Assembly (NCBI GenBank): GCA_905372235.1
Contig: CAJPOF010000025.1
Location: 1-28,973 of the forward strand
Origin: an uncultured Treponema sp.
GTDB lineage: Bacteria; Spirochaetota; Spirochaetia; Treponematales; Treponemataceae
Reading direction: 5' to 3'
DNA length: 28,973 bases
Made by a program: the position numbers and the translations under genes. Numbering within the stretch: position 1 is the stretch's first letter; the number at the start of each line of letters is the position of its first letter. Positions 23,068 through 28,973 of this stretch are shown one piece after another. The notes below the pieces were generated by a model that did no database searches, was not told the DNA's origin, and was given only the letters and a program-made list of their open reading frames with translations.

Positions 23068-24096
23068 CTACACATCTCCAACCTGTTCAGAAATACCTGC
23101 CACGTACATGGCTTCCGTCTTATCCGAGCCAAGACGCAATGCTTCCGTCGCAGCCCTGATATAGTTCAATTCCTGCTGCTTGAGCCTGAAAAACATGACC
23201 AAACTAAGATCTGTCATAGGATATTGATGGAACAAACGGATTTCCTTTCCGACAGCCAGACTTCTGAACCTCTGCTCAATCCACATGGGATTCACCTTCC
23301 AAGGAGAGCCTTCCTCGTGCGGATTAAGGCATTGTGAAAAAGCCCAGTCCTTCCAGTCGTCATAGGAATCTATATTCCGACCCAAAATATCATATGCATA
23401 GGTGCAAATAATATCATCCGGCGACGGCGCATCTGCCAAATAATAAAGATTTTCTATTATTTTTTCGTCAGAATATTTGTAATAGACTTTAAGGCGCAAC
23501 GCCCAAATGAGATTTATTATCGCCATTTCCCTGGAAAAATAGTCGATAAGCACGGACTTTGACTCGTCCTTCACGGAATTCAACGAAGACCACAACTGCC
23601 TGAATCCCTGTAGATCCAGTTTATGATCCATCGCCTGCCTCTGTGCACCATAAGGAACGGAATCTATCCAACTGAATTCAGAACCTTCCGTGATTTTTTT
23701 AAGATCCGGCCACTGGTCTATGTGAAGGGTCGCATAGTTTCCAATATTCACGCAATGCGGATGATTCTGTTCTCCGTAACTTAACGCCGCCGTTATCGTC
23801 TTGATATTTTCAATCTCGTAAAGGTGCATCAACTGAACAAGAATACGGGAAGGCTTATCGTAAATCTCAAGGAGTTTTATGTATTCTTTCATCAAAAGAT
23901 TTACAGCATCTTTTTCAAGTTTTGTGGCAAGCATGGCTTCCGGAATCATCGGAGTCGGAGTTGCAAAAACCATCTGCCAAAGGCTGGAAAGCGAATCCGC
24001 ATCAAAAAGCCTTATCGCATTTTTTCCGACATAGGCTTTTTTCAGCATTCCAGAGATTTTTGCATAGACGTAACATGCGGCTCCGCTTTTTTCCAT
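23068..24096 (-). CDS. V/A-type ATP synthase subunit C (central-stalk adaptor)
   Basis: A 342-residue helical protein of the V0D/AC39 (subunit C) family, weakly conserved as usual in spirochaetes. It begins with AKISGMLKKAYVG, and has the long helical bundle with NLIWALRLKVYYKY near the middle. This subunit links the rotor ring to D-F. Its place between the G/H and I genes is the usual slot for no other rotary ATPase protein of this size. It lies 9 nt after the G/H stop. Identity rests on context, length and the helical pattern more than on motifs. Confidence 0.8.
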   Translation of the reverse strand: MEKSGAACYVYAKISGMLKKAYVGKNAIRLFDADSLSSLWQMVFATPTPMIPEAMLATKLEKDAVNLLMKEYIKLLEIYDKPSRILVQLMHLYEIENIKTITAALSYGEQNHPHCVNIGNYATLHIDQWPDLKKITEGSEFSWIDSVPYGAQRQAMDHKLDLQGFRQLWSSLNSVKDESKSVLIDYFSREMAIINLIWALRLKVYYKYSDEKIIENLYYLADAPSPDDIICTYAYDILGRNIDSYDDWKDWAFSQCLNPHEEGSPWKVNPMWIEQRFRSLAVGKEIRLFHQYPMTDLSLVMFFRLKQQELNYIRAATEALRLGSDKTEAMYVAGISEQVGDV

Positions 24097-24105
24097 TCCG
24101 ACCGC

Positions 24106-24417
24106 CTATACTACGCCCAATGTCTTTTTCACAAAATCCTTAAAGGCATCCGTATCCTGAACGACTTCCTTTACGCTTGATACATATTCATCAAATTTCT
24201 TTTTGTGTGCAGATGCAATCTCTTCTTTTTTGGATTCAAAATCTTTCTCAAGAGTGGAAGATATTTTCTTGTACTGCTCGTCAAATTCTTTGTCCGCCTT
24301 CGCCCGTGCATCCGACAGAATACGGTTCGCCCTTTCCTGAGCATCCTTTGCCAAAATGAAAGCATTTTGCTCCACATTCAGAAGGTGCGTTATTACGTCA
24401 ATCTCAGGTTTCGCCAT
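24106..24417 (-). CDS. V/A-type ATP synthase subunit G/H-like peripheral-stalk protein
   Basis: A 103-residue charged coiled-coil protein (AKDAQERANRILSDARAKADKEFDEQ), the expected form of the peripheral-stalk partner of subunit E. It has no membrane segment. It overlaps the upstream EIIA-like gene by 14 nt and precedes the C subunit by 9 nt. Position at the head of the ATPase genes matches the H/F genes of other bacterial V-type operons. The family is too short and divergent for more exact naming. Confidence 0.78.
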   Translation of the reverse strand: MAKPEIDVITHLLNVEQNAFILAKDAQERANRILSDARAKADKEFDEQYKKISSTLEKDFESKKEEIASAHKKKFDEYVSSVKEVVQDTDAFKDFVKKTLGVV

Positions 24418-24883
24418 ATTCTATTTCCTTTATTATGCTGCAAACCTCATGAACATCCTTTGCCTTCATTATATCCGCATAAAATGCAGGATTAGCAAGC
24501 AACATTGCGCAATCAGCCAAAAGGTCAAGATGATCCTGAGTGTTGTCAGGGTCGAACAGAAACATGAACACAAGATGAACAAAATTCTCCTTATTGGAAG
24601 AAAGTGCGCCGTCAAGTTCGTAGTCGATTCCTGCACGGCTTATACCAAGGACAACCTCGGATTTTTTTAGGGACGGAACACTGGCATGAGGAACGGCAAC
24701 ACCCGGCATTATGCATGTGTTTTTTCTCTCCTCGCGTTCCTCAATGGCAGAAATAATAGTTCCCCTGTCAAAATTTCCGTTTCGCCGGACAAGGTTTTCA
24801 ACCATTTCAGAGAACAACTCATCCTTGCTCTCGCTCTGAAGTTCAAGAATGATACTTTCAGGACCGATAAGATTTTCCAACAT
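24404..24883 (-). CDS. PTS fructose/nitrogen-type EIIA domain protein
   Basis: A single EIIA domain of 159 residues. The phosphorylated His is expected at His66 in VAVPHASV; IISAIEEREERKNT before it matches the EIIA-Fru/Ntr pattern. No EIIB or EIIC domain is attached and no sugar gene is nearby. A regulatory (PtsN-like) role is therefore likely. AGGAGG lies 9 nt before the ATG. Its last codons overlap the first ATPase gene by 14 nt, so translation is coupled. PtsN-type proteins are known to affect potassium transport in other bacteria. A link to the rotary ATPase here is inference. Confidence 0.87.
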   Translation of the reverse strand: MLENLIGPESIILELQSESKDELFSEMVENLVRRNGNFDRGTIISAIEEREERKNTCIMPGVAVPHASVPSLKKSEVVLGISRAGIDYELDGALSSNKENFVHLVFMFLFDPDNTQDHLDLLADCAMLLANPAFYADIMKAKDVHEVCSIIKEIEYGET

Positions 24884-24934
24884 CCGAAAAGCCTCCTGAA
24901 TGCAAAATCTATAAGTCCGTAAGGGCTTATGCGA

Positions 24935-25330
24935 TTATTTTGTTTCGGAAGAATTTTCGCCTTCTTCCGAAACATCGCCAGCGGCATTCCACCATGAATC
25001 AGCAGTTCTCTCAGAATCTTCTTTAATTGTATCAGAAGACGCCGAATCCATAGAAGTTTCGGCGGCAGGAGAAGAAAGTAAAGAATCGTCAAGTTTGGGC
25101 TTCTTATTTATTATCGCAAGAAGCAAGGCAAGCGCAAAAAACAAAAAAACAAGAACAGCCGTTGCCTTTGTAAGCACGCTGGCGGAATGAGAGCCGAATG
25201 CGGCAGTTCCTCTGCCTCCCAAAAGACCACCCATTCCATTCTGACCGTCGTCTTGAACAAGGACAAGAAGGATAAGAAGAATGCTTGCAATCACAAATAC
25301 AACAAGAAGGATAATTCCAATAGTGCTCAT
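24935..25330 (-). CDS. secG: Protein translocase subunit SecG
   Basis: The 131-residue protein has two membrane helices (about 3-24 and 52-72) around the SecG signature LVLVQDDGQNGMGGLLGGR. A 55-residue acidic Ser/Glu/Asp-rich tail follows, longer than in most SecG proteins. SecG aids protein export through SecYE. GGAG precedes the ATG by 7 nt. The EIIA gene follows 51 nt downstream with no strong terminator, so secG may lead the ATPase operon. Confidence 0.93.
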   Translation of the reverse strand: MSTIGIILLVVFVIASILLILLVLVQDDGQNGMGGLLGGRGTAAFGSHSASVLTKATAVLVFLFFALALLLAIINKKPKLDDSLLSSPAAETSMDSASSDTIKEDSERTADSWWNAAGDVSEEGENSSETK

Positions 25331-25383
25331 TTAATAACTCCAAACGGCTGAAACGCCGGAACAAACAGTTTTAAGGTTCTGTA

Positions 25384-25412
25384 ATGATAATCCAATTGGT
25401 CAAAACTTTCAA
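25384..25412 (-). promoter_or_regulatory. Promoter of secG (and possibly the ATPase operon)
   Basis: On the minus strand TTGAAA (25412-25407) and TATCAT (25389-25384) are 17 bp apart. The leader would be about 47 nt. No promoter as good is seen just before the EIIA gene or within the ATPase genes. Confidence 0.6.
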
Positions 25413-25446
25413 GTATTAGAGAGAGTACACACAGGGCTTCAGAATG

Positions 25447-25505
25447 ATAATCTATATTCTCCAAAAATAACCGTTACCGTAAAAAATCGGCTGCACTCCC
25501 GGCAT
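25447..25505. repeat. Dispersed intergenic repeat, copy 2
   Basis: The stretch TCTATATTCTCC through ATAACCGTTACCG to AATCGGCTGCACTCCCGGCA matches copy 1 at 11968-12025. It lies between purO and secG, in the same orientation relative to the leftward genes. The inverted and direct end repeats of the MITE-like element around copy 1 are not repeated here. Confidence 0.7.
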
Positions 25506-25532
25506 CCGCTCGGAAATCATTCATGTCGGATT

Positions 25533-26249
25533 CTATCGATTTTTGTTCAGAATCCGTGAGCTAAACTTTCCTGTCGCAATATCTATGAATCTTACAAAAA
25601 GCGAAACTTTGTTCTCCGGATTCAAGGAATTCCATATGAGTTCAGAAAATTCATCGATATCGTCTAGCATACGGATTTTTTTTGGTTCGCCTTCAAAACT
25701 TGGAAGAGGATTCCCATCGGTCATGTACGTATGAATTAGATGCCCTTCGCCGCAAACGGGATTTTCGTAGGCGTACGTAAAGCGAAGCGTATTCAAAGGA
25801 TTTCCGGAATCACTTTTTAGTATAGAAAACTGATAGTTAAATTCTCCGCCCGAGATATCTAAAAGGCACGAAATCCGCGGAGTAAAGTTCGGCTCGTCAT
25901 GCTCGTATTTTCTGCTCCTCAAGGACTCCTCAAATGAAAGTCCGTTTTTAAGACCGTCGAAAATCGTACAAGTCTGGTCGCCGTTTGTAACGATTGTCCG
26001 ATTTTCCAAAACCTTCACCGCAGGATATATGATAAGACTTGCATCCCCTGCAACCAATGAAGGGTCATACGCTTGGGTTCTGATTCCATCCCCGTCTTCC
26101 ACGAAGATTCTGTTACGGCTTCCGGGAGAGCGACCCATTGTCCAGTATGCGCAGATTGCAAATTTTCCGTCGCCTGAACGGCCTGCGATTATTCCACGTC
26201 CGGGATAAGGATTATGCGAAAGTTCCGATTCGAGCGATGTGATTGTCAT
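25533..26249 (-). CDS. IMP cyclohydrolase, PurO-type family
   Basis: The 238-residue protein carries the PurO/IMP_cyclohydrolase start motif NPYPGRGIIAGRSGDGK, and AYWTMGRSPGSRNRIF shortly after, then a beta-rich remainder typical of the Ntn-type fold. PurO closes the purine ring in the last step to IMP. It was first known in archaea, but related proteins occur in Treponema and Clostridia. The open frame extends to 26369, but GGAG precedes the ATG at 26249 and a promoter lies within the longer form, so the shorter start is chosen. It stands alone behind its own promoter. The enzymatic role in a bacterium that may also have PurH is uncertain. Confidence 0.82.
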   Translation of the reverse strand: MTITSLESELSHNPYPGRGIIAGRSGDGKFAICAYWTMGRSPGSRNRIFVEDGDGIRTQAYDPSLVAGDASLIIYPAVKVLENRTIVTNGDQTCTIFDGLKNGLSFEESLRSRKYEHDEPNFTPRISCLLDISGGEFNYQFSILKSDSGNPLNTLRFTYAYENPVCGEGHLIHTYMTDGNPLPSFEGEPKKIRMLDDIDEFSELIWNSLNPENKVSLFVRFIDIATGKFSSRILNKNR

Positions 26250-26276
26250 AAAGTCTCCGGCGAGCGATTTTTGAAA

Positions 26277-26305
26277 ATGATAATGAAAATCGTAAGTTGC
26301 TTCAA
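26277..26305 (-). promoter_or_regulatory. Promoter of the IMP cyclohydrolase gene
   Basis: On the minus strand TTGAAG (26305-26300) and TATCAT (26282-26277) are 17 bp apart. The leader would be about 20 nt and carries GGAG before the start at 26249, which supports the shorter protein. Confidence 0.65.
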
Positions 26306-26330
26306 GAAATTTATCAGAAGAAAACACAGA

Positions 26331-26361
26331 CAAAAAAATCCCGCCGGAAAACCGACGGGAT
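26331..26361 (-). terminator. Intrinsic terminator of the repeat-protein gene
   Basis: On the minus strand ATCCCGTCGG and CCGGCGGGAT pair around the loop TTTT, with one G-U pair, followed by TTTTTTT. It lies 45 nt after the stop codon of the repeat protein. Confidence 0.9.
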
Positions 26362-26406
26362 TTAGGCATTTTGCTTTTTAGTGAAAGCGGTTCAATGCTT
26401 CACAAA

Positions 26407-28857
26407 TCAGTTGAAAGTTACGTTGTAGCTTGTTTGACCTGAATTAACAGAAATGTTGCCGGTTTGATTCCAAATAGTACCATTCCAATCGGGCGTGGAT
26501 GTAGAGCCAGGAACTCGCACAAGTTTGAAGCCGGTGCAACCTGCCGGCAGGTCAAATTTAACCGTATTGCCTGAACCTGTACAGGGTTTCCATGAACCTG
26601 CGGCAGAACCTTTCCATACCCAAGCGAATATCTTTGCACCGTCCTTCCAGACCTCCCAGTTACCGTTTGCCGTTATCTTGGTAACCGTTGGCTGTGTGCT
26701 GCCGCCTGAAGAGCCACCACCTGAGGACGGCGGTGTGTATTCAACAAAACTTACGTTGTATGTTGGCTGGGTCCCATTAACAGTCATGTCAGCCGTCTTG
26801 TTGTAGATTCGTCCTGGCTTGTGTCCGTCAACTTGCCAGTTAGGCTGTGACGTGCCTTTGTGGGCTCTTACCAAAAGGAAGCGGTCTTTGCCCGATTCCA
26901 GGTCGAACTTTGCGTCGTTACCGGACCTTGTGCATGCCACCCACTTGCCTTCGGAATTCTTGCCGTTCTTCCATACCCAGGCGAACACCTTGGCATTGTC
27001 GCCCCATACCCAGTTTTGAGAACTCGATATCTTCGCCGTTATGTGCGTGACCGTCGGCTGTGTGCTGCCGCCCGAACTACCACCCTCAGAACCTCCGCCA
27101 GACGGCGTATATTCCACAAAACTTACGCTGTATGTTGTCTGGTTTGCCTTAACAGTGATGTCGGCTGTTTTGTTGTAGATTCTTCCAGGATTGTCGCCTC
27201 CTGTCGTCCAGTTGGGCTGTGCCGTACCTTTATGGGTTCTTACCAAAAGGAAGCGATCTCTACCGGGTTCCAGATCGAACTTTGCCGCACTACCGGATTT
27301 TATGCAACTTACCCACTTACCGCCGTTCTGCTCTCCATTCTTCCATACCCATGCAAATACTTTGGCGTTGTCATTCCATATCCAACTATCGATGTTCACC
27401 GTTATCTTGGTGTTCGTTGGCGTTGTGCTTCCGCCGGAACTGCCGCCTCCAGACGGCGTATAGTCATTGAACTTCGTGCTGTATACCTTTCTTCCGGGTA
27501 TAACTTTGATATCTGGTGTCTTGCTGTATATCCTTCCTGGATTATCTCCCTGCATATCCCAGTTAGGAGTTGTTGTAGTTTTGTAGCATCTTACCAAAAG
27601 GAAGCGGTTCTTGCCGGATTCCAGTTCGAACTCAGCGGCGTTGCCGGCTTTTGTACAGCCTACCCACTTACCGCCGTTCTGCTCTCCATTCTTCCATACC
27701 CATGCGAACACTTTGACATCGCCGTCCCATGTCCAGCTGTCAGCTGTTACCGATATCTTGTTGTTCGTCGGCTGTGTGTTACCGCCAGAACTGCCGCCTC
27801 CTGAACCACCGCTAGACGACGGCGTATATTCCACAAAGTTTGCACTATATGTATTCGTTCCAGATATAACAGTGATGTCAGCTGTTTTATTGTAGATGCG
27901 ACCAGCTTTATCTCCCTGCATATTCCAGTCAGGAGTTGTTGTATCTTTGTGCGCTCTTACCAAAACAAAGCGGTCTCTGCCAGCTTCCAGCTCAAACTTT
28001 ACAGTACTGCCACTGCCTGTACAGCCTACCCACTTACCGCCGTTCTGCTCTCCATTCTTCCATACCCATGCAAACACTTTGACATCATTGCCCCATGTCC
28101 AGCTGTCGGCTGTTACCGTTATTTTGGTGTTCGTCGGCTGTGTGCCTCCGCCAGAACTGCCGCCTCCTGAGCCACCGCCCGATGGCGTATACTCCACAAA
28201 GTTTGCACTATATGTATTCGTTCCAGATATAACAGTGATGTCAGCTGTTTTATTGTAGATGCGACCAGCTTTATCTCCCTGCATATTCCAGTCAGGAGTT
28301 GTTGTATCTTTGTGCGCTCTTACCAAAACAAAGCGGTCTCTGCCAGCTTCCAGCTCAAACTTTACAGTACTGCCACTGCCTGTACAGCCTACCCACTTAC
28401 CGCCGTTCTGCTCTCCATTCTTCCATACCCATGCAAACACTTTGACATCATTGCCCCATGTCCAGCTGTCGGCTGTTACCGATATCTTGTTAATCGTCGG
28501 CTGTGTGCCTCCGCCTGAAGAACCACCGCCAGTCGGCGTGTAGTCCTTGAGGTTTACGTTGTATGTAGTTTTTCCGGACTCGAACGTTATGTCGTCCGTC
28601 TTGTTGTAGATTCGTCCGGCATTCTCGCCCCCAGTGTTCCAGTTGGGCTGTGTCGTGTCCTTGTGGCATCTGGCTACGAGGAAGCGGTTCTTTCCTGTCT
28701 CCAGGTCGAACTTCGCACTGCCGCCGCTGCCTGTGCAGGCCACCCACTTGCCGCCGCTCTCGTCTCCGTCCTTCCATACCCACGCGAACACCTTGGCGTT
28801 GTCGCCCCACAGCCAGCTTTGGGCGTTCGTCATGTTCACCGTGATGTGTGTGTTCGT
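26407..28857 (-). repeat. Protein-coding tandem repeats of about 350-366 bp
   Basis: Unit borders, set at the Thr after the TQP of each linker, are 28857-28498, 28497-28135, 28134-27769, 27768-27418, 27417-27055, 27054-26689, and 26688-26407 for the final degenerate unit. Units 2 and 3 are the most alike. Units 1 and 6 appear richer in GC than units 2-4, and unit 7 is the most divergent, suggesting separate histories within one gene. Confidence 0.9.
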
Positions 28858-28973
28858 CGGCTGTGTGCCTCCGCCGGAACTGCCGCCTCCTGAGCCACCG
28901 CTAGACGACGGCGTATATTCCACAAAGTTTGCACTATATGTATTCGTTCCAGATATAACAGTGATGTCAGCTG
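26407..28973 (-). CDS. Large tandem-repeat, probably carbohydrate-binding, protein (5' part outside window)
   Basis: The frame is open to the right edge, so the N-terminus is missing. About 854 residues are visible. They comprise the end of one unit, six full units of about 117-122 residues, and a shorter final unit of 93. Each reads roughly W-x-AKVFAWVWK-G...W-x-x-C...F-x-L-x-x-G...F-x-LVR...P-x-W...GRIYNKTADI...Y-x-x-F-x-EYTP and is joined by a Gly/Ser linker ending TQPT. The KVFAWVW strand and the late NKT/NQTG-D/N-I motif resemble CBM25/26-type starch-binding modules; I infer a beta-sandwich sugar-binding role. The last unit ends TFN with no membrane or anchoring signal. Each unit has one conserved Cys after W-V; units 1 and 4 have a second (RCHK, RCYK). 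The start at 28923 offered by the frame is only a GTG inside a repeat. A terminator follows. Confidence 0.85.
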   Translation of the reverse strand, partial: ADITVISGTNTYSANFVEYTPSSSGGSGGGSSGGGTQPTNTHITVNMTNAQSWLWGDNAKVFAWVWKDGDESGGKWVACTGSGGSAKFDLETGKNRFLVARCHKDTTQPNWNTGGENAGRIYNKTDDITFESGKTTYNVNLKDYTPTGGGSSGGGTQPTINKISVTADSWTWGNDVKVFAWVWKNGEQNGGKWVGCTGSGSTVKFELEAGRDRFVLVRAHKDTTTPDWNMQGDKAGRIYNKTADITVISGTNTYSANFVEYTPSGGGSGGGSSGGGTQPTNTKITVTADSWTWGNDVKVFAWVWKNGEQNGGKWVGCTGSGSTVKFELEAGRDRFVLVRAHKDTTTPDWNMQGDKAGRIYNKTADITVISGTNTYSANFVEYTPSSSGGSGGGSSGGNTQPTNNKISVTADSWTWDGDVKVFAWVWKNGEQNGGKWVGCTKAGNAAEFELESGKNRFLLVRCYKTTTTPNWDMQGDNPGRIYSKTPDIKVIPGRKVYSTKFNDYTPSGGGSSGGSTTPTNTKITVNIDSWIWNDNAKVFAWVWKNGEQNGGKWVSCIKSGSAAKFDLEPGRDRFLLVRTHKGTAQPNWTTGGDNPGRIYNKTADITVKANQTTYSVSFVEYTPSGGGSEGGSSGGSTQPTVTHITAKISSSQNWVWGDNAKVFAWVWKNGKNSEGKWVACTRSGNDAKFDLESGKDRFLLVRAHKGTSQPNWQVDGHKPGRIYNKTADMTVNGTQPTYNVSFVEYTPPSSGGGSSGGSTQPTVTKITANGNWEVWKDGAKIFAWVWKGSAAGSWKPCTGSGNTVKFDLPAGCTGFKLVRVPGSTSTPDWNGTIWNQTGNISVNSGQTSYNVTFN
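27831..28481 (-). repeat. 288-nt perfect direct repeat within the repeat gene
   Basis: Positions 27831-28118 and 28194-28481 read identically for 288 nt, 363 bp (121 codons) apart. The neighbouring linkers and strands then diverge. A third copy begins at 28895: 79 nt up to the window edge match 27806-27884 at a distance of 1089 bp, three unit lengths. This indicates very recent duplication or gene conversion. Confidence 0.9.

Noticed and set aside
24905..24930. ATAAGTCC/GGGCTTAT hairpin between secG and the EIIA gene as a terminator
   Set aside because: On the transcribed strand it has a C-A mismatch and only a short tail (AGATTTTGC), so it is too weak to call.
26250..26369. N-terminal 40-codon extension of the IMP cyclohydrolase
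   Set aside because: The extension contains the gene's own promoter, and a good ribosome site precedes the internal ATG at the family's normal start.
26860..27804. A 314-codon plus-strand frame in the repeat array
   Set aside because: It repeats with the same period as the real gene and encodes low-complexity Cys/Tyr/Ser-rich sequence, as expected from an antisense frame across repeats.
6107..28973. CRISPR arrays or other RNA genes
   Set aside because: No regularly spaced identical repeats with unique spacers were seen; the only regular repeats are protein coding. I saw no further tRNA, rRNA or riboswitch pattern, but cannot exclude small RNAs.

Overview
This window most likely comes from the chromosome of a Treponema-like spirochaete, probably a gut, rumen or oral commensal. 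The evidence is a complete rotary V/A-type ATPase operon, an ispE-spoVG pair followed by tRNA-Gln, the L21-Prp-L27-Obg-NadD-YqeK-LytR-RsfS cluster, a GlpA-like/FAD-oxidoreductase/DUF1667 trio, a PurO-type IMP cyclohydrolase and a moderate GC content. The genus is an inference from gene content and protein style. No database search was possible.

Layout. Positions 1-2667 read rightward: ispE from a consensus promoter that seems to give a leaderless mRNA, spoVG, tRNA-Gln(TTG), a group of hairpins, and an exported NlpC/P60 hydrolase with a barrel-like C-terminal part. Positions 2657-5992 read leftward: a GlpA-like dehydrogenase, an FAD oxidoreductase and a DUF1667 protein, meeting the NlpC gene tail to tail with an 11-bp overlap. 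At 6146-6433 there is a lone gene for a 95-residue protein with 50 Asp/Glu and one basic residue. Almost everything from 6720 to the right edge reads leftward: rplU-prp-rpmA, a terminator, then obg-nadD-yqeK-LCP-rsfS; map and a J-domain protein followed by htrA; and secG, a PTS EIIA-like gene, nine ATPase genes (G/H, C, I, K, F, E, A, B, D) and a universal stress protein. Next come a PurO-like IMP cyclohydrolase and, at the right edge, the 3' part of a large gene made of ~120-residue repeats joined by Gly/Ser linkers.

How the genes work together. The ribosome/GTPase cluster couples L21/L27 production, Prp protease and Obg/RsfS ribosome assembly with NAD synthesis (NadD) and Ap4A turnover (YqeK). 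The ATPase operon makes a whole ion-translocating rotary complex. Its first gene overlaps an EIIA regulator-like gene and its last is followed by a stress protein, which suggests regulatory coupling (inference). The glycerol-phosphate-type trio probably makes a membrane-associated redox complex.

The points most worth following up are: the tandem-repeat, probably sugar-binding surface protein with a 288-nt perfect duplication; an L27 gene whose upstream in-frame codons, opened by a TTG overlapping the prp stop, spell a leader like that of Firmicutes L27 but without the cleavage motif; an ATPase c-subunit with a signal peptide; two putative leaderless promoters with identical geometry; and a MITE-like intergenic element beside a dispersed repeat that occurs twice in the window.
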